A stretch of DNA of 61,194 nucleotides from an uncultured Chthonomonas sp. (GTDB lineage Bacteria; Armatimonadota; Chthonomonadetes; Chthonomonadales; CAJBBX01): NCBI GenBank assembly GCA_903951425.1, contig CAJBBX010000043.1, positions 1 to 61,194 on the forward strand. The letters run 5' to 3'. Shown piece after piece: positions 1-9,225 of this stretch (position 1 is its first letter; each line of letters begins with the position of its first letter). The position numbers and the translations under genes are program-made. The notes under the pieces are model-generated. The model saw only the letters and a list, made by a program, of their open reading frames with translations, did no database searches and had not been told where the DNA came from.

Positions 1-900
1 GTGCTCTCCAAGGGCACCATCTCGGTGGTTGAGCCGTCCGTCATGGAAGCAACGCTCTCCGAGCTTCGCCTTCGCCCGCCGCTGACGTCGATCCAAGCCA
101 AGCAGCTGGCCGCTAAGCTTGGCACGCGGCTGATCATGATCGGCACGATCACGGAGTACGGCCAGCCCAGGGGCTCAAGCCCGGCCCTGACGGTCGCCAT
201 GAACGCCCGCATCGTCGATACGACCACGGATTCGATTGTCTGGGCAGCTGCCGCCACGAAGACCGGCAAGCCCGATGACAGCCTCTTCGGTAGCGGTATT
301 CCTCCGTCCCTGACCAAGCTCACCCATCAGAGCGTCGAGCAGCTGTTGAAGCTGCTGGAGAAGGCCAAGGCGGAGATCACGCGTTCCGCCGGACCGCCCG
401 GACCGGTTCCTGCAGCGCCCGGCGACGGTGGCGTCCAGCCGAACCAGACGGCCCCGGCGGCGCCGACATCCAACGAAACCAGCGTGACTGCCGATCCGGC
501 GAGGACTGCCGACGAGTCCAAGGAACTGACCACCGAGGAGATGGCGGCATACCTGCCGTCAGATCTTGGCGGCGCCAAGCGCGCCAGCGTCACCGAGGCC
601 GACAACTGCGTCCGGTCGCTGGACGCCATCTACCAGGCGCGGAACACCCAGATGCATGTTCGCCTGACCGACCAGGTGAAGGCGACGGACGCGGCAGCGG
701 TCGCCAAGGTTGCGGGCAAGGATGGTACGGCAGGCCCTCTGGGGCCTGTAACGGGCTACACGACCACCTCGGAGTTCGGCTTCGTCCACGTGAACGCCGC
801 TGCCGGCCGCTTCACCTTCGCGATCAAAGGACCGGCCGACGAGACCGAGTTGATACAGAAGATCGCTTCAGCGCTGGCCAAGTCGCTCAAGGCGCAGTAA
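1..900 (+). CDS. CsgG-like envelope protein, 5' end cut by window
   Basis: The frame is open from base 1, so the true start (and any signal peptide) is probably outside the window; the GTG at base 1 need not be the start. The first 125 residues resemble the CsgG/FlgO-type fold of outer-membrane-associated lipoproteins: a stretch around LGTRLIMIGTITEY is followed by a strand with NARIVDTTTDSIVWAA. A Pro/Ala/Thr-rich linker follows (about 130-180), then a C-terminal domain (about 183-299) I do not recognise. CsgG family members form oligomeric outer-membrane channels or periplasmic assembly factors. The gene lies 35 bases before a tetraheme cytochrome and heads the visible part of the cytochrome cassette. 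Family assignment is by pattern only and the exact role is unknown. Confidence 0.5.
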   Translation: MLSKGTISVVEPSVMEATLSELRLRPPLTSIQAKQLAAKLGTRLIMIGTITEYGQPRGSSPALTVAMNARIVDTTTDSIVWAAAATKTGKPDDSLFGSGIPPSLTKLTHQSVEQLLKLLEKAKAEITRSAGPPGPVPAAPGDGGVQPNQTAPAAPTSNETSVTADPARTADESKELTTEEMAAYLPSDLGGAKRASVTEADNCVRSLDAIYQARNTQMHVRLTDQVKATDAAAVAKVAGKDGTAGPLGPVTGYTTTSEFGFVHVNAAAGRFTFAIKGPADETELIQKIASALAKSLKAQ

Positions 901-935
901 GGCAGAGCCCACACGGGTTGAGGAGAGCACACTCG

Positions 936-1640
936 ATGCGGACCGATACGATGCGGCGCGCGCTGGTCGCTGCGCTGATGGTGGCGCCCATGCTGGCGCT
1001 ATTGCTGTTGCCTGACCTTGGGCGCGCGTTTGGCCAGGCCACTCCGAAGAAGCAGACCAAGACCACGAAGACCACGAAGAAGGCGCCTGCCAAGCCCGCC
1101 GGCAAGCCCGCGGTCGCGCCGAAGACGCCTGCGAAGCCTGCGGACAAGCTCGCGCCCGCCAAGCCGGACGCGACCCCTGCCAAGCCCGACGCCGCGCCGG
1201 CCGAGAAGACCGAGCCGGCCAAGCCCGAGGAGACCAAGCCGGAGGAGGGCAAGGCGGAGAAGACCGAACCGGCCAAGGAGGGCGCCGCGGCCGCGGCGAC
1301 CGGCGCCGCGCCTGCCGACGCCACCTACATTGGACCTTCCGCTTGCCAGGTCTGCCACGCAGACACCCACAAGAGCTGGCAGAAGAAGGCGCACTCGTCC
1401 GCCTTCGACCTCTTGGTGGCACGCAAGCAGGAGAAGAACGCCGCCTGCATCAAGTGCCACACGACCGGGTATGGCCGGGGCGGCTTCGTTGATGCCGAGA
1501 AGACCCCCGACCTCAGGGGCGTGACCTGCGAGTCGTGCCACGGTCCCGGTAGCGAGCACAATGGCGAAAAAGAGAAGATCACCCGAGTGCCTCCGGCGAC
1601 GGTATGCACCGACTGCCACATGAAGTCCAACATCCACTAA
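936..1640 (+). CDS. tetraheme c-type cytochrome (cytochrome c554-like) with long Lys/Pro/Ala linker
   Basis: Start chosen at ATG 936 because AGGAGA at 921-926 sits nine bases upstream; a TTG at 918 is less likely. The product is 234 residues. It has a signal peptide (hydrophobic stretch about 8-26), a low-complexity linker of repeated Lys-Pro-Ala-Glu units (about 36-125), then a compact C-terminal domain with four CxxCH heme sites: CQVCH, CIKCH, CESCH and CTDCH. The GPSACQVCH start and the CESCHGPG segment are typical of the cytochrome c554 family. Expected location is the periplasm or outer envelope, passing electrons. The linker could let the heme domain reach across the periplasm or cell wall, which is inference. 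It is followed after 33 bases by a 16-heme cytochrome, so the two probably act in one electron-transfer chain. Confidence 0.85.
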   Translation: MRTDTMRRALVAALMVAPMLALLLLPDLGRAFGQATPKKQTKTTKTTKKAPAKPAGKPAVAPKTPAKPADKLAPAKPDATPAKPDAAPAEKTEPAKPEETKPEEGKAEKTEPAKEGAAAAATGAAPADATYIGPSACQVCHADTHKSWQKKAHSSAFDLLVARKQEKNAACIKCHTTGYGRGGFVDAEKTPDLRGVTCESCHGPGSEHNGEKEKITRVPPATVCTDCHMKSNIH

Positions 1641-1673
1641 TTGGGGTCTAAGACCCTGACCGGGAGAGAAGCG

Positions 1674-3062
1674 ATGTCGAAGCGGGCCAACACGAGGGCC
1701 AGACTTGGGGCCGGCTTCGCCGCCGCGCTGGCGAGCTTGGTCGCACTCATTGCCGTCGGGAACGCACAGGTGGCAGTGACGACCGCTAAGGCGTCCTACG
1801 TGGGGTCGGCGGGCTGTATTAGGTGCCATGCCTCCATGGTCGCGGCGCACGCGAAGGGGCCTCACGGTGGCCTGATCGCTCCCCTCCCGGAGTCGATGCG
1901 GGGCTGCGAGAGCTGCCACGGCCCCGGTAGCCTGCATGCGACCGGCGACAAGACCGCGATCATCAACCCGGCCAAGGTGAGCGTACATGAGAGCGACGCT
2001 TCTTGCCTTGTGTGCCATGGCGCCAACGCCGGCCCGTCGGCGCCCCCTAAGGCCCAGAAGCTCGTTCAGTTGAGTTGGATGAGGGGACGCCATCCACGGA
2101 AAGACGTGGGCTGCGTCGCCTGCCACTCTGAGCACAAGGGGGGCGAGAAGCAGCTCAAGAAGGCCAAGTCGGAGCTCTGCTACTCGTGCCATAACCGCAT
2201 GGTCGGGCAGGCCGGCGACTTCCAGCACGCCGCGGTGCAGAAGGGGAACTGCCTGGACTGCCACGATGCGCACGCGTCGGGCAGGCCGTCCCTGGTGAAG
2301 AGCGGCGTCGATGCCACCTGCCGCAAGTGCCACGATGTCGCCAAGCCGGCGATGGACAAGGCGCATGGAGGCCTTGTGGGTGCGACGACCCGGTGCGTCA
2401 GTTGCCACTCGCCGCACATCAAGGACAAGGCCACGCACGGCCTGCCGTCCAATGCACACAAGCCGTACGCCGACCGGAGCTGCGGGCAGTGCCATGCAGC
2501 GCCGACCGCGGCGAAGACGGCTCCCCTCAAGGCGCCCGTCACTGAGCTCTGCGGCAAATGCCATGCGGCCGGCAAGATGGACGCCCTGTCGGCCTCGCAC
2601 CCGCCAGTGAGGCAGAAGCTGTGTACCACGTGCCATACCCCGCACGCATCTCGCCTGGCCAGCCCGCCGTTGTTCAAGGCCAAGCCGGACTTCGTGTGCC
2701 TCTCATGCCACAAGCAGGTGGACACGGCGCTGCAGAAGAAGTACCAGCATGCGCCCGTGGAGGCCGGGAACTGCACGAGCTGCCACTACGGTCACAAGAG
2801 CCCCGTGGAGAAGCTCCTTATCAAGGCGCCCATGGACCTATGCCAGGGCTGCCATCCTGACCAGCGAAAGTTCACGCACCCCGTCGGCGTGAAGGACGAC
2901 AACGGCCGCAAGGTCGTGATTGTGGACCCGCGCAACAAGAGGCAATTGACCTGTGCGAGTTGCCACGACGTCCACGGCGGCCCGCATGAGTACATCTCCC
3001 AGGCCGACTGGCGGCGCGATCTGTGCGTCCAGTGTCACAAAGGCGGGATGAAGGACCAATGA
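1674..3062 (+). CDS. secreted 16-heme c-type cytochrome
   Basis: Start at ATG 1674 after GGAGAG (1663-1668). The product is 462 residues with a signal peptide (about 1-32). I count sixteen CxxCH motifs spread evenly to the C-terminus: CIRCH, CESCH, CLVCH, CVACH, CYSCH, CLDCH, CRKCH, CVSCH, CGQCH, CGKCH, CTTCH, CLSCH, CTSCH, CQGCH, CASCH and CVQCH. Many are followed by xxH (for example CHSEH, CHDAH, CHSPH, CHTPH, CHDVH), as in doubled-CXXCH / DmsE-type proteins where the extra His may be a distal heme ligand. There are about 29 residues per heme, typical of a multiheme wire with little other structure. The stop overlaps the next start by ATGA. Likely role: periplasmic or extracellular electron conduit; the partner reductase or oxidase is not visible. 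Confidence 0.9.
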   Translation: MSKRANTRARLGAGFAAALASLVALIAVGNAQVAVTTAKASYVGSAGCIRCHASMVAAHAKGPHGGLIAPLPESMRGCESCHGPGSLHATGDKTAIINPAKVSVHESDASCLVCHGANAGPSAPPKAQKLVQLSWMRGRHPRKDVGCVACHSEHKGGEKQLKKAKSELCYSCHNRMVGQAGDFQHAAVQKGNCLDCHDAHASGRPSLVKSGVDATCRKCHDVAKPAMDKAHGGLVGATTRCVSCHSPHIKDKATHGLPSNAHKPYADRSCGQCHAAPTAAKTAPLKAPVTELCGKCHAAGKMDALSASHPPVRQKLCTTCHTPHASRLASPPLFKAKPDFVCLSCHKQVDTALQKKYQHAPVEAGNCTSCHYGHKSPVEKLLIKAPMDLCQGCHPDQRKFTHPVGVKDDNGRKVVIVDPRNKRQLTCASCHDVHGGPHEYISQADWRRDLCVQCHKGGMKDQ

Positions 3063-4045
3063 GCCGGCGAGTCATGCTCGGGATCGTGGTTTTGCTGTTG
3101 TGGGCCCACGCGGGCTCCTCCGCGGGCGCGCAGGGCGTGGTCCCGAAGCGGCTGCTCTTCGTGGTGGGTCGTGCGTTCGGCAAGGACTTCAGTGGCCCGT
3201 CCGGCGTATGGTATGACGCGAAGCACGGCGAGATATACGTCGCGGATACGGGCAACCACCGGCTGGTGGTCCTCGACGACCGCGGCATGCCCAAGGCCGA
3301 GCTCATGCGGACCGTCGAGAGGGCCGGGAGTACCAAGCCGATCGCCGGTGAGCCGAGCCGCATCGCCGTGAACTCGGGCGGAGATATGTTCGTGGTCGAT
3401 GTGCTTGCGGACTATGTGGACATGTGCGACTACCGCGGCCGGAGCCTTCGCCAGATCAGCCTCCGCGATTTCGCCGAGGCCGCCAAGCGGGTCGGCGCGC
3501 CCGCGAATGAGCCTGTTAGCCCTCTGGACCTGAAGGCCACGGCCGTCACGGTCGACAGCAAGGACAACATCTACATAGCCTGCAGGGCGCGGATCTATGT
3601 GTTCAGCCCGACATTCAAGCTGCTCCGAGCCATCGGCGCCAAGGGCTCAGAGCCGGGCCAGTTCACGGCGATTACATCGCTGTGGGTTGACGCCGCCGGC
3701 TTGATCTACGTGACCGACGCCAGGGCCCTGGCCGTACACGTTCTAGCCGCTGACGGCACGGTCCTCGTGGCCTTCGGCCAGCATGACTCAGGAGTAACCA
3801 ATTTCGGGTTGCCGATCGGGATCACCACCGACCTCCGGGGCAATATCTGGGTAGCCGATACGCTCCGCCACATCGTCAGCGTCTTCCGCCGAACAGGCAA
3901 CAAGGTCGAGTACCTGGACTACATCGGTACGCTCGGGACGCGGGGCGGCGAGTTCGCCTACCCCAGCGGGCTCACGGCCTCCTCCACCGGCAGGATGCTG
4001 GTCGTGGACCGTGTCGGTTGTCGGGTCCAGTGCTTCGAGATGTAG
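3059..4045 (+). CDS. exported NHL-repeat beta-propeller protein
   Basis: The ATG at 3059 overlaps the stop of the 16-heme gene (ATGA), with AAGG at 3051-3054 just upstream, so translation is probably coupled. The 328-residue protein has a signal peptide (about 1-25) and at least five NHL blades. Recurrent motifs include GPSGVWYD, GEIYVADTGNHRLVVLD, DNIYIACRARIYVF, GLIYVTD, NIWVADTLRHIVSVF and GEFAYPSGLT. NHL propellers usually bind ligands or proteins rather than catalyse. NHL proteins are often encoded beside multiheme cytochromes in metal-reducing bacteria, so a role as scaffold or docking partner of the cytochromes is a reasonable inference. It is the last gene of the cassette; the next gene is convergent. 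Confidence 0.8.
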   Translation: MSRRVMLGIVVLLLWAHAGSSAGAQGVVPKRLLFVVGRAFGKDFSGPSGVWYDAKHGEIYVADTGNHRLVVLDDRGMPKAELMRTVERAGSTKPIAGEPSRIAVNSGGDMFVVDVLADYVDMCDYRGRSLRQISLRDFAEAAKRVGAPANEPVSPLDLKATAVTVDSKDNIYIACRARIYVFSPTFKLLRAIGAKGSEPGQFTAITSLWVDAAGLIYVTDARALAVHVLAADGTVLVAFGQHDSGVTNFGLPIGITTDLRGNIWVADTLRHIVSVFRRTGNKVEYLDYIGTLGTRGGEFAYPSGLTASSTGRMLVVDRVGCRVQCFEM

Positions 4046-4078
4046 ACCCGCGGCCGGTGCGCCGTGCTGGACGCTGTC

Positions 4079-4092
4079 GCGTGGAACCACGC
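4079..4092. terminator. small hairpin between convergent genes
   Basis: GCGTG and CACGC form a five-base-pair stem around GAAC in the 50-base gap between the NHL gene and the convergent histidine kinase. It has no T-run, so it is at best a weak two-way terminator. Confidence 0.3.
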
Positions 4093-4095
4093 CCC

Positions 4096-6477
4096 CTAGC
4101 CGGGCGGCTGTGGCCGAGGCGCCCATCTCTCGAGCTTTTCTCGTAGCTCCTGCACGCGGACAGGCTTGGAAACATAGTCGTCCATGCCTGCACGGAGGCA
4201 CTTCTCCCGGTACCCATCCATGGCGTGCGCGGTCATCGCGATGACGGGCACGTAGCGGCCGGTCTCCTGCTCGGTTCGCCGGATCTCAGCGGTAGTCTCG
4301 AACCCGTTCATGCCTGGCATCTGCACATCCATGAGGACCACATCGAATGGAGCGCGTCCAAGCGCGGCGAGCGCTTCGGGGCCACTGGATACGGCCTCGA
4401 CCCGGCATCCCAGGCGTTCAAGTTGCCGCGCCGCAACGCGCTGGTTCACGATGTTGTCTTCAACGACGAGAACGCGAAGCCCGAGCGGCGCGGGCTCTGT
4501 CGGGTCCGGTGCGGGCGGCCCATCGGAGGCGCGATCGTCCGCGCGCATCCCCATGACCCCCGCAAGCGTGTCGCGCAGGTGCGATTGGCGGACCGGCTTG
4601 GTCAGGCAGGCTGCGAAGCTCGGGCCCGCTGCATCAGTAGCCGGGTTCCGAGGGCCCATCGACGACATCAGCACGATCGGGATCGAGGCTAGCCTCGGGT
4701 CCGCCGCCATCGCGGTTGCGACGCCAGCCCCGTCGATATCGGGCATCTGCATGTCAAGGAGCACCAGTGCATAGGCGCCCGGACGGCCGCGCAGCATGGC
4801 GAGCGCCTCGGCGCCGCCGGGCGCCTGGGATGCGCGGCAACCCCAGGTGAGTAGCTGGGCCAGCAGGATGCGCCGGTTGGTGGCGTTGTCATCCACCACC
4901 AGGATCGGCAGGTCGGACAACACCGCGGGCGCGGCGCTGGGTTCGTCGCCGGCCGTGTGGCGCGGCAGGTTGAGCTCGACCCAGAACGTGCTGCCCCTGC
5001 CCGGTTCGCTCTCCAAGCCGATCCGCCCGCCGAGTAGCTCGACCAGTTGCCGCGAGATCGCCAGGCCGAGGCCGGTTCCGCCGTAGCGGCGCGTCGTGCT
5101 CCCGTCAGCCTGGGTGAAGCTGTCGAAGATCGCCGCGTGTCGGTCCGACGGAATGCCGACCCCGGTGTCCGTGACCGTGATGCGGAAGTGCGCCGTGCTC
5201 GGTGTCTGGTCGAGCAATCGGGCCTCCATGGAGACCTCACCTGCATGGGTGAACTTAATGGCGTTGCCGACTAGGTTCGTGAGGACCTGCCGCAACCGGC
5301 CCGGATCGCCCTCAAGGAACTCGGGCAGGTGGCCGGAGACCACGCAGGTGAGCTCGATGTCCTTTTCCCAGGCCCTCGGCGCCAGCATCTCGGCCACATC
5401 CTCCATCAGGCGGCGGAGGTCGAACGCCACCACGTCGATGGTGAGCTTGCCGGCTTCGATCTTGCTGAAGTCGAGGATATCGTTGATCACCGTAAGGAGC
5501 GCATCGGCGCTGCTCTGGATGGTCTCCGTGATGTCCCTTTGCTCCGGGGTCTGATGCGTCTCCAGGAGCATGCCGGTCATGCCGATGATGCCGTTCATCG
5601 GCGTGCGAATCTCGTGGCTCATGTTGGCAAGGAACTCGGACTTCACCCGGGACGCCTGCAGCGCCTGGTCGCGCGCCTCCGATAGCTGGCCGAGCGCACC
5701 CGTCAGGGTCTCCTCGGCTCGCTTCCGGTCTGCGATCTCCGCGCTGAGCGATGCGTCCCGGCGCTCTACCTGGGAGAGCATCTCGTTGAACGAGGTGACC
5801 AGCGTGCCTACTTCGTCGCGGCTCTCGCTCGGTACGCGGGTGGAGTAGTCCTTCTTGAGCGCGACCTCATTGGCGGCTTCGGCGAGGCGTAGGATCGGTT
5901 GCGCGATGATCCGCTGGAAGAAGAATGAGAGCCGATAGGCCACAGCCAGAGCTATGACCAGTATGGCGACCACGATCCAGGCGAACCGCCCGAAGCGCTC
6001 CTGTCCCGCCTTCAGGTCCGACCGAAGCAAGACCGTCCCGATGGTGTTGCCGCCGACCAGCACCGGTCGAACGCACTCCAGGTAGCCGCCCTTGAATTGG
6101 TGAGGAACCGTGGGCGGCGGCGATGGGAGGCGAACGCGCCCTTGCCCTGCTCGGACATAGTCCGCTACGGGACGCCCCGCGGAGTCGTACAGGCATGCCG
6201 CGACAATGTGCGGGTCGGAGTCCAGCACGGCCAGCGTGTCGCGTGCGCCCTTCTCGTCGCTGAACGCCAGCGAGGCGGTGCAACTCTCCGCCGTGATGGC
6301 CGCCTGGGTGCTCAGGTTCCGAACCAGGTCCCTGCGGAAGACGACGACGGCCTCGGTGACGAGGGCGGCGCAGACCAGCGCCAGCACCACTGCGCTGGTA
6401 CACATCAGTGCAACGGTCAGCTTCCGTTGGATCGGCAAGTCCCGGAAGGGCCCCATGTGTACCGGGCCCTTGCTCAT
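4096..6477 (-). CDS. hybrid sensor histidine kinase with two receiver domains
   Basis: 793 residues. Order: TM1 (about 20-45), periplasmic CHASE8-like sensor (about 50-155), TM2 (about 165-187), HAMP (about 190-243), short coiled coil, HisKA with H288 in [12 protein letters not shown], HATPase with N405 (NLVGNAIKF) and the DTGVGI and [10 protein letters not shown] boxes, then two REC domains. REC1 has D529/D530, acceptor D575 and K627. REC2 has D674, acceptor D717 and K771. All key residues look intact. The start overlaps the stop of the YfiR-type gene by ATGA, so the two are co-translated. The TonB-receptor/YfiR/kinase order suggests sensing of an outer-membrane or periplasmic signal. No DNA-binding output domain is present, so the phosphate probably goes to a partner elsewhere or is held in the REC domains. 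Confidence 0.92.
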   Translation of the reverse strand: MSKGPVHMGPFRDLPIQRKLTVALMCTSAVVLALVCAALVTEAVVVFRRDLVRNLSTQAAITAESCTASLAFSDEKGARDTLAVLDSDPHIVAACLYDSAGRPVADYVRAGQGRVRLPSPPPTVPHQFKGGYLECVRPVLVGGNTIGTVLLRSDLKAGQERFGRFAWIVVAILVIALAVAYRLSFFFQRIIAQPILRLAEAANEVALKKDYSTRVPSESRDEVGTLVTSFNEMLSQVERRDASLSAEIADRKRAEETLTGALGQLSEARDQALQASRVKSEFLANMSHEIRTPMNGIIGMTGMLLETHQTPEQRDITETIQSSADALLTVINDILDFSKIEAGKLTIDVVAFDLRRLMEDVAEMLAPRAWEKDIELTCVVSGHLPEFLEGDPGRLRQVLTNLVGNAIKFTHAGEVSMEARLLDQTPSTAHFRITVTDTGVGIPSDRHAAIFDSFTQADGSTTRRYGGTGLGLAISRQLVELLGGRIGLESEPGRGSTFWVELNLPRHTAGDEPSAAPAVLSDLPILVVDDNATNRRILLAQLLTWGCRASQAPGGAEALAMLRGRPGAYALVLLDMQMPDIDGAGVATAMAADPRLASIPIVLMSSMGPRNPATDAAGPSFAACLTKPVRQSHLRDTLAGVMGMRADDRASDGPPAPDPTEPAPLGLRVLVVEDNIVNQRVAARQLERLGCRVEAVSSGPEALAALGRAPFDVVLMDVQMPGMNGFETTAEIRRTEQETGRYVPVIAMTAHAMDGYREKCLRAGMDDYVSKPVRVQELREKLERWAPRPQPPG

Positions 6478-7091
6478 GGTCCGATCACACGCCGAGCCAC
6501 TTTGAGCAGGCGCCCGCTCGGCTTCAGGCCGGACTTGGAGGCGGAGGCCAGGTTCACCTCGAACCCCACCCGGCGCTCAGCCACGACGAACCGGATCATC
6601 CCGCCGGCGCCCAGGAACTGCTCAGCTTCGCCCACGGTGAGGACGGGGGCTCCACGCAGGTCCGACAGCAGGTCGGCGTGTCGCGCATGCTCGAAAGCGC
6701 TGATGAAGAGCACATGGCACGACTTCATCTGGTCGACCTTGGTGACGCGGCGGTAGACCATCGGCCTCCCACCGACCGACTCGCCTCGGATTGTACTCTC
6801 CAGGCGCCCGGCGAACGGATCCTCGCCGAGGACGCCGATGATGAACGGCGAACCGGAGGCCGCGAACGCCGCCGCCGGCCAGGTCACGAAGTTCGCGAAG
6901 TTGTACAGGAACGCCGCCTTGACGTCGTACTCGGAGGCCACGCGCGGCGCCTGGGCATCGGCCGGCCTGGTGCCGGCGAGCGACGCACAGAAGAACAGGC
7001 CCGTCGCGATGAGCGCGCGGACGGCGGTCCACTGCGTGCGCACGGCCCGCCGTTGTCTTTGCGCGGTGTTGAAGCTGTCGCGTTGCTGCAT
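6474..7091 (-). CDS. YfiR/DUF4154-family periplasmic protein
   Basis: Start at ATG 7091, twelve bases after the stop of the TonB-receptor gene; 205 residues. It has an N-terminal signal segment (about 16-42, ending ADAQA). The mature part begins [20 protein letters not shown], the hallmark opening of the YfiR/DUF4154 family, followed by the conserved GVLGEDPF stretch and a late motif with [18 protein letters not shown]. YfiR-type proteins are small periplasmic regulators that inhibit a membrane signalling partner (in Pseudomonas, a diguanylate cyclase). Here the neighbour is a hybrid kinase whose start overlaps this stop by four bases, so I infer that it modulates that kinase's periplasmic sensor. 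Confidence 0.85.
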   Translation of the reverse strand: MQQRDSFNTAQRQRRAVRTQWTAVRALIATGLFFCASLAGTRPADAQAPRVASEYDVKAAFLYNFANFVTWPAAAFAASGSPFIIGVLGEDPFAGRLESTIRGESVGGRPMVYRRVTKVDQMKSCHVLFISAFEHARHADLLSDLRGAPVLTVGEAEQFLGAGGMIRFVVAERRVGFEVNLASASKSGLKPSGRLLKVARRVIGP

Positions 7092-7102
7092 GTTGGGTTG
7101 CC

Positions 7103-9160
7103 CTACAGCCTGTGCGTGACCTTCAGCTGGATCGTCCGCCCGTCCTGACGGACCGCGTCCTGCTGGAAGTCCTCGGGCACCGGATCCGCGTAGCGCGTGT
7201 TGAGCAGGTTCCGGAGGCACAGCGACCACTCGGCGCCGCTGGCGGAGCTCGCGCTGGAGATCGCCAGGTTGGCTACGGCGTACGCGCCGCAGTTGCCGCC
7301 GCGTGCGGTCTTTCGGCTGCCCATGGCATGCAGTTCGAACCCGGCAGTAAGCCCGCCACGAAGCGGGGCCGCCAGGCTGAGCTGCATCAGGTGCATCGGC
7401 GAGTTGCTGAGCCGATACCCCGTCGTGGTGTCGGTGCAGTCGGCGAACGTGTAGCTCAGGCGTCCGCGCAAGCCGTTGGCCCACCGGCCCTGGATCTCCA
7501 GTTCCGCGCCACGGGCCCGGGCGCCGCCCAGATTATCGTTGTAGAACTCGCCTGTCTCAGGGTCGTAGGCCTGACCGATCAGGCGGCCGATGTCGCTCAG
7601 GAACATGGCCGCGCCCGCACGCAGGTGGGCGTTGATGCCGTGCTCGACCGCAAGCTCCAGGGCGCGTGTGGTCTCCGGCTGAAGGTCCGGGTTTGACCTG
7701 TACCCAGGCATGATGTTCCCATACTCGTAGTAGTTCGGCGCCCGAACGGCCTGACCGTAGAGCAGTTTTACCGTGGTGTCGTGGCCGGCGCTCTGGATCA
7801 GGGCCGCGCGCGGCGTGACCGTGCTGCGGAACCGGCTGAACCAGTCGTACCGGAGGCCCGCGTTCAGGGCGAGCCCGGCGGTCAGCGGAACCGTGTCCTG
7901 GATGTAGGCGCCGGCGGTCTGGGCGTTGTCGCGGTTGTCGCGCCAGACGTTGGGCGGGTCGTCGTCGAGGTTCCTGAGGTGGAGCAGCGGGTCCCACCGG
8001 AACTCGCTTCCCAGCATCACCTCGTGCCTGCCCCAGAGCGTCTTACTGACCTGGGCCTCGGCGCCGAGGCTGCGGGCCGTGTCCAGTTCGATGTTCAGCG
8101 TTCGGTCGCCCAGGAGCGGCGGCACGCCGTAGTTGTACTCATAGGGGAACTGCTGTCGCCCGGCGTAGTGGTCGTAGTAGGCCCGCACGCGGATATCCAG
8201 CTGGTTGGCGTACTCGTGGTCATACCGCAGGTCGACGAACGCCCGTTCGTCCGCGGTGGTATAGGTCGGATCGCCGAAGAGGGTGCCGTACGGCGCGTTG
8301 GGCACGTGCTTGCTGCGGCGGCCATAGACGGCGGCCAGGGCGTAGTCGCCGCGGCGCACTTCGCCGAACAGGCTGCCGCCCGACTCGCCGTTCATGTTGT
8401 CGGCGACACCGTCGTTAACCATTTTGAACTCGGGGTAGACGAGGCGGGCCGGTCCGGCGCTTCCGGCGATCGTGCCCGAGACGGTGACCTCGGCGCCGCC
8501 TGCAAGCCGGCTTCCGTAGGTCACTCGACCGTCGTAGGCGCCGAAGGTGGCTCCGCTCGCCGAGAGCTCGGCGCCGCCGATGTTGCCTCCGCGCCGGGTG
8601 ACCACGTTGATGACGGCAAAGAAGGCGTTGTTCCCATACAGCGAAGAAGCCGGACCGCGGATGACCTCTATCCTCTCGACCAGCGCCATGTCCAGCGGGA
8701 ACTCAGTGCCGGCGAAGTTGCTGTCGTAGACGGCATCATTGATGCGGTGCCCGTTTATCGTAACCGGCGTGCGGCCGCCGAAGTCGCCGGGCCGGTTGAA
8801 GCCGCGAACTCCGATGAAGTCGTAGGCCCGGTCGTTCGTCACATAGAGGCCATGGACACTGCGTAGCGCGTCCGCCAGGGTGCGGTAGCCGAACTGCCGG
8901 ATGTCGTCGCACGTGATTATCGTGACCGAGGACGGCGCCTCGGTGGTCCTCTGTGCGCGCTGCGAGGCGCCGTAGACGATGCCGACCTCGACCTGGGCCA
9001 GATCCTCCAGGCTCAGGCGCTTGAGCGGGGCGGGCGGCACGGTCTGGGACTGGCCCGCCGCAGGGGCGACGCCAACCGCCACCGCCGCAGTGAGGCAGGC
9101 GAGGAGGCGGCCCGGCATACACCTGTGCAGCGAGCGGCCCGGATATGCTGAAGTGGACAT
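7103..9160 (-). CDS. TonB-dependent outer-membrane receptor
   Basis: A signal peptide is followed by a plug domain: VEVGIVYGASQRAQRTTEAPSSV is near the N-terminus, then LADALRSVHGLYV, GVRGFNRPGDFGGRTPV and VERIEVIRGPASSLYGNNAFFAVINV. A long beta-barrel ends in a terminal strand with IQLKVTHRL. ATG 9160 is preferred (GGGGGA about 12 bases upstream), giving 685 residues; GTG 9187 and ATG 9118 are alternatives. The size fits vitamin B12, siderophore or small-ligand receptors of the CirA/BtuB type. The substrate cannot be read from sequence. It is the first gene of a TonB-receptor, YfiR, kinase operon, an arrangement that suggests receptor activity and signalling are linked. Two tight hairpins lie in its leader. 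Confidence 0.9.
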   Translation of the reverse strand: MSTSAYPGRSLHRCMPGRLLACLTAAVAVGVAPAAGQSQTVPPAPLKRLSLEDLAQVEVGIVYGASQRAQRTTEAPSSVTIITCDDIRQFGYRTLADALRSVHGLYVTNDRAYDFIGVRGFNRPGDFGGRTPVTINGHRINDAVYDSNFAGTEFPLDMALVERIEVIRGPASSLYGNNAFFAVINVVTRRGGNIGGAELSASGATFGAYDGRVTYGSRLAGGAEVTVSGTIAGSAGPARLVYPEFKMVNDGVADNMNGESGGSLFGEVRRGDYALAAVYGRRSKHVPNAPYGTLFGDPTYTTADERAFVDLRYDHEYANQLDIRVRAYYDHYAGRQQFPYEYNYGVPPLLGDRTLNIELDTARSLGAEAQVSKTLWGRHEVMLGSEFRWDPLLHLRNLDDDPPNVWRDNRDNAQTAGAYIQDTVPLTAGLALNAGLRYDWFSRFRSTVTPRAALIQSAGHDTTVKLLYGQAVRAPNYYEYGNIMPGYRSNPDLQPETTRALELAVEHGINAHLRAGAAMFLSDIGRLIGQAYDPETGEFYNDNLGGARARGAELEIQGRWANGLRGRLSYTFADCTDTTTGYRLSNSPMHLMQLSLAAPLRGGLTAGFELHAMGSRKTARGGNCGAYAVANLAISSASSASGAEWSLCLRNLLNTRYADPVPEDFQQDAVRQDGRTIQLKVTHRL

Positions 9161-9190
9161 CAAGCTAGCGCTTCCCCCATGCCGCACCAG

Positions 9191-9225
9191 ACCGTGCAGG
9201 CACGGTTGCCGGGCGCCCGCCCGGC
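9191..9225 (-). promoter_or_regulatory. two adjacent perfect hairpins in leader of TonB-receptor gene
   Basis: ACCGTGC (9191-9197) pairs with GCACGGT (9200-9206), and GCCGGGCG (9208-9215) pairs with CGCCCGGC (9218-9225). They sit 31-66 bases upstream of the chosen start. The rest of the gap 9161-9480 is GC-rich and shows nothing else I can name. I looked for cobalamin, TPP and c-di-GMP riboswitch cores and did not find them. The hairpins may be an RNA leader structure or simply GC-rich palindromes. Confidence 0.35.
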
